Shown piece by piece: positions 54,773 to 64,000 of a stretch of 64,000 bases of DNA. The notes beneath the pieces are model-generated. The model did not search any database, was not told the DNA's origin, and was given only the letters and a program-made list of their open reading frames with translations. The position numbers and the translations under genes were made by a program. Each line of letters opens with the position of its first letter. Position 1 is the stretch's first letter. The stretch comes from Mesorhizobium sp. (GTDB lineage: Bacteria; Pseudomonadota; Alphaproteobacteria; Rhizobiales; Rhizobiaceae): contig NZ_SUGA01000002.1 of the NCBI RefSeq assembly GCF_004963255.1, forward strand, positions 266,770 through 330,769, read 5' to 3'.

Positions 54773-55987
54773 ATGGACACCACAGGCAATGGGCAATTGC
54801 GTTGCGACGTGGGCGGGCGACCGCGTCAACCGGCCGGCTGGCTGGCCCGCGCCGCCGTGCCGGCGGCATTCCTGCTCGCCATGGCTTTCAGCGGCACTGC
54901 GTTTGCGCAGGACCAGCAACTGCCCGTGGTGACGGCGGCCAAGCCGGTGGTGCGTGACATCATAGAGGACGACGAGTTCGTCGGGCGTTTCGAAGCCGTC
55001 GACCAGGTCGCCATCCGTTCGCGAGTCAGCGGCTATCTGGACAAGGTCAGCTTTCAGGACGGCGCACTGGTCAACAAGGGCGACCTGCTCTTCACCATCG
55101 ACCAGCGGCCGTACCAGGCCGCTTATGATGCCGCCAAATCGCAAGTGGACGTCGCCAAGAGCCTGCTCGAATTCACCAAGATGCAGCTGGATCGCGCCAA
55201 CGAACTTGCCAAGACCGGGAACATCTCGCCCGCCACGGTCGACGACCGCCGGCGGGAATACCTTGCGGCGCAGGCGCAGATGCAGGGCGCGACGGCTGCG
55301 CTGACGACCGCCAGCCTGAACATGGAATTCACCGAGATCAAGGCGCCGTTGTCCGGCCGCATCGACCGCCGGCTGGTGTCGGTCGGCAACCTCGTGCAGC
55401 CGGATTCCACCTTGCTGACGACCATCGTCACACGCGATCCGATCGATTTCTATTTCGACGTCGATGAGCGGCTGTATTTCAGCTACGCCCGCGACGCGAA
55501 GGCGCGTGGCGGCAGCATGCAGGAAGGCGCCGGCGGGCTCGATGTGCAGGTTCAGGTCGCCGACCGCGCGGAGGCGGTGTTCAAGGGCAAGCTCGATTTT
55601 GCCGAGAACCGGATCGACAACGCGACCGGCACAATGCGGGTGCGTGCGAGGTTTGCCAACCCCGACGGCGTTCTCCAGCCAGGCATGTTCGGGCGCATCA
55701 ACGTGCCGGGGTCACTGCCGCATAGCGGCGTGCTGGTGCCCGACGAGGCGATCGGCGCCGATCAGGATCGCCGTATCGTGTTGCTGGTGGACGAGGCCGG
55801 AATGGTGTCGGCGAAGCCCGTGCGCACCGGACCGCTTCTCGACGGCTACCGGGTGATCCGCTCGGGCCTGACCGGCGCCGAGACGATAATCGTCAACGGG
55901 CTGATGCACGCAAGGCCCGGCACCAAGGTGAAGGTCGAGATGGTGACGTTGCCGCCCAAGGTCGAAACCGCCGGGCTGCAGCAATGA
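54773..55987 (+). CDS. RND efflux periplasmic adaptor (membrane fusion protein)
   Basis: This AcrA/MexE-type adaptor has 404 residues and links the inner-membrane pump to an outer-membrane channel. A signal region runs to about residue 45 (VPAAFLLAMAFSGTAFA-Q). It is followed by the barrel-sandwich half motif IRSRVSGYLDKVSFQDGALVNKGDLLF, a coiled-coil hairpin (about 110-175) and the second half motif IKAPLSGRIDRRLVSVG. The ATG at 54773 has GTGGGGACG upstream. An open frame back to 54668 would give an implausible leader. The stop overlaps the pump gene as ATGA. Confidence 0.93.
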   Translation: MDTTGNGQLRCDVGGRPRQPAGWLARAAVPAAFLLAMAFSGTAFAQDQQLPVVTAAKPVVRDIIEDDEFVGRFEAVDQVAIRSRVSGYLDKVSFQDGALVNKGDLLFTIDQRPYQAAYDAAKSQVDVAKSLLEFTKMQLDRANELAKTGNISPATVDDRRREYLAAQAQMQGATAALTTASLNMEFTEIKAPLSGRIDRRLVSVGNLVQPDSTLLTTIVTRDPIDFYFDVDERLYFSYARDAKARGGSMQEGAGGLDVQVQVADRAEAVFKGKLDFAENRIDNATGTMRVRARFANPDGVLQPGMFGRINVPGSLPHSGVLVPDEAIGADQDRRIVLLVDEAGMVSAKPVRTGPLLDGYRVIRSGLTGAETIIVNGLMHARPGTKVKVEMVTLPPKVETAGLQQ

Positions 55988-58900
55988 GGTTCGCGCATTT
56001 CTTCGTCGACCGTCCAATCTTCGCATCGGTCGTTTCGATCGTCCTGCTGATCCTCGGCGGGATTGCTTATACCCAGCTGCCGGTCGCGCAATATCCCGAG
56101 ATCGCGCCGCCGACCATCGTCGTTCGCGCGCAGTATCCGGGCGCCGACGCCCAGACGGTCGCAGCGACGGTGGCAACGCCGATCGAGCAGGAGATCAACG
56201 GCGTCGAGGGCATGCTCTACATGTCATCCTATTCGTCGGGCGACGGGTCGATGGCGCTGACCATCACCTTCAAGCTGGGCACCGATCTCGACAAGGCGCA
56301 GGTGCTTGTGCAGAACCGCGTGTCGGTCGCCGAGCCGCGCCTGCCCGAAGAGGTCCGCCGCCTCGGCATCACCACCACCAAGAGCTCGCCCGACCTGATG
56401 ATGGTCGTGCATATGCTGTCGCCCGACAATACCTACGACCAGCTCTACGTCTCGAACTACGCCCGCTCGCGGGTGCGCGACATACTGCTCAGGTTAGACG
56501 GCGTCGGCGACCTCATCATCTTCGGTGAACGCGAATATTCGCTGCGCATCTGGCTTGATCCGGAAAAGCTATCCGCCCTAGGGATGACCTCGGGCGATGT
56601 GGTGCAGGCGCTGCGCGACCAGAACGTCCAAGTGTCGGGCGGCTCGATCGGCGCGCCGCCGACCGGCACTGGCACGGCGTTCCAGTACACGGTCACCACG
56701 CAAGGCCGTTTCAACGACGCCCGCGACTTCCGATACGTCATCGTCAAATCGACCGACGACGGGCGCCTGATCTCGCTGCAGGACGTGGCGCGCATCGAAC
56801 TCGGAGCCAAGGATTACGTCACCAACTCCTATCTCAACGGCAAACCGGCGGTCGCGCTCGCCATCTTCCAGCGGCCGGGCACCAATGCGCTCGCCGCGGC
56901 CGCGGAGATCCAGGACAAGATGAAGGAGCTTTCCCGCGACTTCCCGAAGGGGTTGAACTACGACATCGTCTACAATCCGACCGAGTTCGTCGCCGAGTCG
57001 ATCCAGGAGGTCTACAAGACGATCCTCGAGGCGATGCTGCTCGTCATCATCGTCATCATCGTCTTCCTGCAGTCGTGGCGCATGGCGATCGTGCCGATCG
57101 TGGCGATCCCCGTGTCGCTGATCGGCACGCTGGCGGTGCTTTACGCCGCCGGCTTCTCGCTCAACATGCTGACGCTGTTCGGCCTCGTTCTGGCGATCGG
57201 CATCGTCGTCGATGATGCGATCGTCGTGGTCGAGAACGTCGAGCGCAATATTGCCAGTGGGCTGGCGCCCAATCCGGCGTCGCACCTGACCATGAACGAA
57301 GTCGGAACGGCCATCATCGCGATCTCGCTGGTGCTGATAGCCGTGTTCGTGCCGACAGCCTTCATCCCCGGCATTTCCGGGCAGTTCTACCTGCAGTTTG
57401 CGATTACCATCGCGGTCTCGACGGCGATCTCGGCATTCAATTCGCTGACGCTTTCGCCAGCGCTGGCCGCACTGCTGTTCAAGCCGCACCATGCCGCGGC
57501 GGCGGCGCCGCGCTTTTTCCTGGCGCGGTTCGGACGGGCGCTCGCCGACGGCTTCAATCGCGGCTTCGACAGGGTCGCCCATTGGTATTCCAGCATCATT
57601 CGCGTGCTGGTCGGCTCGCGGATAGCGATCACCGCCATGCTGGCCGTTTTCGCGGCCCTGATCTACGCCACGGTCTACATGGCGCAGACGGTGCCGCGCG
57701 GTTTCATTCCGTCGCTCGACCAGGGCTATGCGATCGTCGTCGTCCAGTTGCCCGACGGCGCCTCGCTGTCGAGGACCGATGCGGTCATCCAGCAGGCGTC
57801 GCAAATCATCCAGAAAACCCCAGGCGTCGACTACGCAGTCGCGTTCGCCGGCTTCTCCGGCGCGACCTTCACCAACGCCAGCAACCAGGGCGTGATCTTC
57901 GCCAGGTTCAAGCCGTTTGATGAGAGGCTGAAAGCCGGCCAGTCGGCGACCAGGGTCATCGGCAATCTGTTCGGCAGCCTGCAAAGCATCAAGGAAGCCT
58001 TTATCATAGCACTGCCGCCGCCGCCTATTCGCGGTGTCGGCAATGCCGGCGGCTTCAAGCTGCAGATCCAGGAGCGCAACAGCGCCGACATGCGGCAGAT
58101 CCTGGCGCTTGCCTACGAAATCGCCGGCATGGCCAACAAGACGCCGGGGCTGACGGGCGTGTTCACCACGTTCTCCGCGTCGAGCCCGCAATTCTTCCTT
58201 GCGATCGATCGCGACAAGGCGCGCATCCTTAACGTGCCGATCCCCAACATCTTCGAGACACTGTCGATCAATCTGGGCACCGCGTATGTCAACGACTTCA
58301 ACGCTTTCGGGCGCGTCTACCAGGTGCGGGCGCAGGCCGACCAGCCGTTCCGCCTCGATCGCGCCGACATCTTGAAACTGAAGGTTCGCTCGGCGACCGG
58401 CGCGCTGGTTCCGCTCGGCACGTTGATCGAGATCCGCGACGTCACCGGTCCGGCGCTGGTCCAGCGCTACAACATGTATGTCTCGGTGCCGCTGCAGGGC
58501 AACGCCGCGCCCGGCGTTTCCACGGGCGACGCGCTGGCATTGATGGAGGGGATCACGGCAAAGACGTTGCCGGCCGGTACCTCCTATGAATGGACCGAGC
58601 TCGCCTATCAGGAACGCAACACCGGCAATGCCGCTGTCTATATCTTCGGACTGTCGGTGCTGTTCGTGTTCCTAGCGCTGGCGGCGCAATATGAAAGCTG
58701 GGTGCTGCCGTTCGCCATTGTGCTGGTGGTGCCGCTAGGCGTGCTCGCGGCGTTGCTCGGCGTGTCTTTGCGAGGGCTGGACAACAACATCCTCGTGCAG
58801 ATCGGCCTCATCGTGCTGATCGGGCTTGCCGCCAAGAATGCGATCCTGATCGTGGAATTCGCGCGCCAGGCGCAGGAGCGGGGCCTGTCGGTCACAGAGG

Positions 58901-59187
58901 CTGCCGTCGAAGCCTGCCGGCTCAGGCTGCGGCCGATCCTGATGACTGCCTTCGCGTTCATCCTCGGCGTCGTGCCGCTGATGATAGCAACAGGCCCCGG
59001 CGCAGAAATGCGCCAATCGCTCGGCACCGCGGTGTTCTCCGGCATGCTCGGTGTCACCTTCGTCGGCCTTTTCCTGACGCCGGTGTTCTACGTTACGCTC
59101 AGGTCGCTGTTTTCACGGCGCAAGCCCCGTGCCGACGCGGAGCCCTCGGGGCCGGCCGAGGCGCCCTCGGAGGCGGCCGCCGAGTAG
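55984..59187 (+). CDS. RND efflux pump, HAE1 family
   Basis: This proton-driven multidrug exporter of the AcrB/MexF type has 1067 residues. The N terminus MRFAHFFVDRPIFASVVSIV starts the first of 12 membrane segments. TM4 carries the proton-relay Asp pair in GIVVDDAIVVVENVERN (about residues 400-416). The large periplasmic loops lie between TM1-2 and TM7-8. The C-terminal tail ends in an Ala/Glu-rich stretch. It forms a two-gene operon with the adaptor. No outer-membrane factor is encoded nearby, so a TolC-like protein elsewhere must complete it. Confidence 0.95.
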   Translation: MRFAHFFVDRPIFASVVSIVLLILGGIAYTQLPVAQYPEIAPPTIVVRAQYPGADAQTVAATVATPIEQEINGVEGMLYMSSYSSGDGSMALTITFKLGTDLDKAQVLVQNRVSVAEPRLPEEVRRLGITTTKSSPDLMMVVHMLSPDNTYDQLYVSNYARSRVRDILLRLDGVGDLIIFGEREYSLRIWLDPEKLSALGMTSGDVVQALRDQNVQVSGGSIGAPPTGTGTAFQYTVTTQGRFNDARDFRYVIVKSTDDGRLISLQDVARIELGAKDYVTNSYLNGKPAVALAIFQRPGTNALAAAAEIQDKMKELSRDFPKGLNYDIVYNPTEFVAESIQEVYKTILEAMLLVIIVIIVFLQSWRMAIVPIVAIPVSLIGTLAVLYAAGFSLNMLTLFGLVLAIGIVVDDAIVVVENVERNIASGLAPNPASHLTMNEVGTAIIAISLVLIAVFVPTAFIPGISGQFYLQFAITIAVSTAISAFNSLTLSPALAALLFKPHHAAAAAPRFFLARFGRALADGFNRGFDRVAHWYSSIIRVLVGSRIAITAMLAVFAALIYATVYMAQTVPRGFIPSLDQGYAIVVVQLPDGASLSRTDAVIQQASQIIQKTPGVDYAVAFAGFSGATFTNASNQGVIFARFKPFDERLKAGQSATRVIGNLFGSLQSIKEAFIIALPPPPIRGVGNAGGFKLQIQERNSADMRQILALAYEIAGMANKTPGLTGVFTTFSASSPQFFLAIDRDKARILNVPIPNIFETLSINLGTAYVNDFNAFGRVYQVRAQADQPFRLDRADILKLKVRSATGALVPLGTLIEIRDVTGPALVQRYNMYVSVPLQGNAAPGVSTGDALALMEGITAKTLPAGTSYEWTELAYQERNTGNAAVYIFGLSVLFVFLALAAQYESWVLPFAIVLVVPLGVLAALLGVSLRGLDNNILVQIGLIVLIGLAAKNAILIVEFARQAQERGLSVTEAAVEACRLRLRPILMTAFAFILGVVPLMIATGPGAEMRQSLGTAVFSGMLGVTFVGLFLTPVFYVTLRSLFSRRKPRADAEPSGPAEAPSEAAAE

Positions 59188-59454
59188 GGCTACGAATTCG
59201 CCGCGACCGAGCGAATGGCGACGTTTCTTCCTTCCTGTCGAAGGCGAGGTTAGCGATTGTTGGAACTAATGTCGGTCCAACCTCGACGGCTGGTGTCGCT
59301 GCCGTTACGACTATAAGCTTGAATCCCCATAACGGTCATTCGCCGAGTCGTTCTCAAACTACTGCATTGGGGCGCCAAGCTGCCGGCGAAATCGGATCTG
59401 CTTGTGGGTCGGATCGCCACCCTCAGGTCAGCTATGCTGACGGGGCGTTACGGC

Positions 59455-61488
<2,034 letters not shown>

Positions 61489-61577
61489 CGGTTCGACGTA
61501 TAGGCCGCCGCCCGAGCGAATTCAATTAAGCTCGATCGTTCGACGGTATGTCTCAACCCGGCATCATGATGCAGTTG

Positions 61578-63248
61578 TCAACCCAACTCCCGTATGAAGG
61601 ACCCGTCGACCTTGGGGCCGCCGGCGTTATGGAAATCGACATTCAGGCGCCAACCCGATGGGTGATGGGCAGCCGTCAGCAGCGCAAAGCCATCGCCCGG
61701 CGCAAAACTTGTCTGGACTTCGCAGCGATACGGCCCGCTCGCCAAATCGGGAAAGAAGAAGGTCTCATCAGCCTGGAAATCGTCGGCAACGCCATTCGCG
61801 AACGGATAAGGCGAGTACAGACCGGAACTATGGACCGAATGCAGGATGCACTGCTTGCCGGTAATGCAGTTTGTCACGTGGGCGGTAACAAGGCTGCTGA
61901 GGTGCTCGTCCCCGGACAGGAAGACAATTCGTGTGATTTCCTCGTCGCAGACAAACTTGAGCAATGCGTGCGCGGAGCGCGGGTATCCGTCCCATGCGTC
62001 GGAATGTAAGGCGCAGCTGGGGTCTTCGGCCACTTCTCGCCGACGTGGCAGGATGGCTGAAGGTGTAAGAACAAACTTGGGCAGCTCGGCATATTCGGGC
62101 CTGGTCAGCCATTCGCATAGCTTGTCGAACTGTTTGGGGCCTATGATCCTCGCCTTGTGCCAATTCGAAGCTGTCCGCCCCTCCCGCTCCGTGCGTGTAT
62201 CACTGAGGAAAAAGGGTATGCCATCGTGGGTGAAATTGCGCCAAAGATGAGCCGGGAGGCGCCCGGTCTTGCCACGTTGATATTTAAGGTACGCCTGTTT
62301 GCCTGACACTATATCGTTGTCTTTGGCGCGCATTTTGGGATCGGGATCGTTGGCCCAGTTGTCCCGGATTTCGTGATCGTCCAACATGGTTTCGACCACC
62401 AGATCCAAGCGCTGCATCACCGCCATGACACCGCGACTCTGACCGCGCCGTTCATAGGCCATCCGGAAGCGATCATCAGTTACCTTGGGGTCGAAGAGGC
62501 CGGCGGTTGCATCGATGTACACCTGATCACCGGCCAGAAGCAGCAAGGTTGGCGCGCCGCTTTCGCCCAGCAGATCGGCAAGCGCGAGCAGGGAGGCATC
62601 GGCAGGCCCGCGTGTGGCATGCTCGCTGTCGGGCATATGGTCGAGGAAGTCACTGGGATATTGGCAACTGGCGAGGGCGAAGCGAATATGCGTTGGCCGG
62701 GCGCCTGTCCGGCGGTCGTAGCTTCGGTGCGATTTCTTAGGATTGCCTACGATCAGGCCACCACGCAAGTCGTCAAACGTGTCAGCCTCCAGCGCCTCAC
62801 GAGCTGCCTGGACGGCCTCGTTCGTGGCCTTCAGCGCGTGTGGAAGGGTGTCGAAGACATCCGGCGTTGGACCTGACAAATCGGGCAGCCGCGGCAACCG
62901 CGCAAGGCCGCCGATACCCTCGGCCTGCACGTACAGCAGCAGCACCAGGACCTGCTCCGCGGCAGGCCATTCGTGGAGCGGAACATCGAACACGTACGGG
63001 GATGCACTTTGCGGTTTGTAAAGACCAACCAAACTCTCGCCTTGTTCCATCTGGTCGGGACCAGGTGCGGGCGCTGTCTCGACCATGCAAAGCCGATTTC
63101 CTGCTCGGCTAACGGGGACAAGGAGGGCGGCATGAGGAAACCCGCGCCCCCCGCTGTCTGCCGCCTGAACTCGAATCTTGCCAGCTTCGACCCCAATGCG
63201 TACGCCGAACGCCGGCGCCCTGGCCTCGAAGGGAAGAGAACGCGTCAT
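61578..63248 (-). CDS. PhoD-like metallophosphatase
   Basis: This 556-residue protein's second half is a calcineurin-like phosphoesterase of the alkaline phosphatase D type. Metal-ligand motifs are ALASCQYPSDF, LLLAGDQVYIDATAG, TMLDDHEIRDNW and VFLSGDEHLSSL. The first 150 residues lack recognisable domains, and there is no Tat or Sec signal, so unlike classic PhoD it looks cytoplasmic. The start overlaps the stop of the upstream hydrolase gene (ATGA), so the two proteins are probably made together. The substrate is unknown. Confidence 0.85.
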   Translation of the reverse strand: MTRSLPFEARAPAFGVRIGVEAGKIRVQAADSGGRGFPHAALLVPVSRAGNRLCMVETAPAPGPDQMEQGESLVGLYKPQSASPYVFDVPLHEWPAAEQVLVLLLYVQAEGIGGLARLPRLPDLSGPTPDVFDTLPHALKATNEAVQAAREALEADTFDDLRGGLIVGNPKKSHRSYDRRTGARPTHIRFALASCQYPSDFLDHMPDSEHATRGPADASLLALADLLGESGAPTLLLLAGDQVYIDATAGLFDPKVTDDRFRMAYERRGQSRGVMAVMQRLDLVVETMLDDHEIRDNWANDPDPKMRAKDNDIVSGKQAYLKYQRGKTGRLPAHLWRNFTHDGIPFFLSDTRTEREGRTASNWHKARIIGPKQFDKLCEWLTRPEYAELPKFVLTPSAILPRRREVAEDPSCALHSDAWDGYPRSAHALLKFVCDEEITRIVFLSGDEHLSSLVTAHVTNCITGKQCILHSVHSSGLYSPYPFANGVADDFQADETFFFPDLASGPYRCEVQTSFAPGDGFALLTAAHHPSGWRLNVDFHNAGGPKVDGSFIRELG

Positions 63249-64000
63249 TGTTTAACACTCCAACGCTTGCGTGGTGCGACCTCTGATTGGGTGTCTGGAA
63301 TTCCAAGGTATTTCGCTATCACACCGCAAATCGACGCGGCGTCTTTGCCGATCAGGCAATCCTGATGACCGTGACCAGGTACGCACCAGGTCAGATAGGA
63401 GGGCTGGCCGAGACCCAGGCGTGCCTGGTTTTCATCGATAATCTGCCTGATCGCTTCCTTTGACTGTGGTTTTTCGACGGCTTCCGAGGATGGATTCAAG
63501 TGCGGCACGCCGGCCCCGCTGAGCATGTTTCGCATCAGCCTCAGGGTCGCAGGGTCAACCAGACCGTTCTCCGCTCCATGGATCGACATCATTGGGAATC
63601 GCAGCCGATCCCTGATCCTGTCAGGCAGCACGTAGCGATTTATGCCATCCCTATCTGTAACGGTATTGAGACTGGCGAAATGAATAACCTGCGAGACCGT
63701 CTCGACGCTGAGCGGGCCGAAGAAGTCGTCGATCTGGTCGAGCACAACGTCCGAGAGGTTCCTGAGCGAAAAGGTGCGCGAATAGAGCGCGTCCATCCGA
63801 TGCCTCGTCCCGACCCAAGGCGTTACCCTACCTGGAGGCCAAAGCGGATTCTCGCGCCGAAACTCCCCAAGCGGCATTCTCGTTGCCGCGAGGGCTCGGT
63901 CGAGCAATTGACCGGCCAACGAAATTTCGCTGCGCGGGCTAAATACATAATCCTGAACTTGAAGAAAATATTGGACGTATCGCATTATATAGGCGGCGAG
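63245..64000 (-). CDS. Alpha/beta hydrolase C-terminal part, gene runs off the right edge
   Basis: The frame is open to the last base of the window, so this is the 3' end of a longer gene. The first ATG inside the window (63985) is not necessarily its start. The visible 250 or so residues include the acid loop SIHGAENGLVDPATLRLM and the C-terminal histidine region CVPGHGHQDCLIGKDA of an alpha/beta hydrolase. The nucleophile would lie outside. The stop overlaps the PhoD-like gene by four bases. Fusion to an oxidoreductase upstream is possible but cannot be seen here. Confidence 0.75.
   Translation of the reverse strand, partial: LAAYIMRYVQYFLQVQDYVFSPRSEISLAGQLLDRALAATRMPLGEFRRENPLWPPGRVTPWVGTRHRMDALYSRTFSLRNLSDVVLDQIDDFFGPLSVETVSQVIHFASLNTVTDRDGINRYVLPDRIRDRLRFPMMSIHGAENGLVDPATLRLMRNMLSGAGVPHLNPSSEAVEKPQSKEAIRQIIDENQARLGLGQPSYLTWCVPGHGHQDCLIGKDAASICGVIAKYLGIPDTQSEVAPRKRWSVKQ

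Noticed and set aside
56578..58191. Minus-strand frame inside the RND pump gene
   Set aside because: It is antisense to the conserved pump core, and its Arg/His/Asp-rich translation is typical of antisense frames.

Overview
The window looks like chromosomal DNA from a Rhizobiales alphaproteobacterium, most probably Mesorhizobium or a close relative. It is GC-rich throughout. It carries the rhizobial flagellar block motA-fliM-fliN-fliG-flhB facing the rhizobial motility regulators visN/visR. It also holds two copies of a palindromic intergenic repeat of the kind widespread in rhizobia. I saw no rRNA, tRNA, CRISPR array, transposase or integrase. Gene density is high, and nearly every gene is intact. 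The genus is inferred from gene content and style, not from a database search.

Layout. 1-6.7 kb: flagellar motor/switch/export genes (+) converge on visR-visN (-), with a repeat element between them. 7.1-17.3 kb: an acylated-polyamine or amide utilisation region with an acetylpolyamine amidohydrolase, a TetR regulator, a YtcJ-type amidohydrolase, a complete PotABCD-type ABC importer and two tandem NylB-like serine hydrolases. 17.4-22.0 kb: Tex, then a LysR regulator divergent from glutaryl-CoA dehydrogenase. 22.1-28.7 kb: a three-gene operon (transglutaminase/DUF2126, circularly permuted ATP-grasp fused to alpha-E, second transglutaminase). This is an enzymatically uncharacterised peptide-bond-forming and cleaving system and the most intriguing locus here. 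28.8-34.5 kb: a family 2 glycosyltransferase, topoisomerase IB, a DGPF/ECF42 sigma pair and an ALDH7-type aldehyde dehydrogenase.

34.6-42.2 kb: a sugar ABC operon (-) with a SIS isomerase/deaminase and a PfkB kinase, divergent from a ROK repressor across a perfect inverted repeat. 42.2-44.0 kb: two tandem paralogues of unknown function with winged-helix-like segments. 44.4-52.9 kb: a GNAT protein, two SDR dehydrogenases, the heterotetrameric sarcosine oxidase operon soxBDAG and a TetR regulator. 53.0-61.5 kb: an RsmB-type methyltransferase, a two-gene RND efflux pump without an outer-membrane partner, and a YgiQ radical SAM protein. 61.6-64 kb: a PhoD-like phosphatase overlapping the 3' part of an alpha/beta hydrolase that runs off the right edge.

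Together the non-motility part is a typical rhizobial catabolic portfolio for nitrogenous compounds: polyamines, lysine-derived semialdehyde and glutaryl-CoA, amino-sugar-like substrates and sarcosine. Transport, enzymes and a local regulator are packed as short operons with start/stop overlaps. Starts were chosen from ribosome binding sites, overlaps and family lengths, and several differ from the longest open frame.
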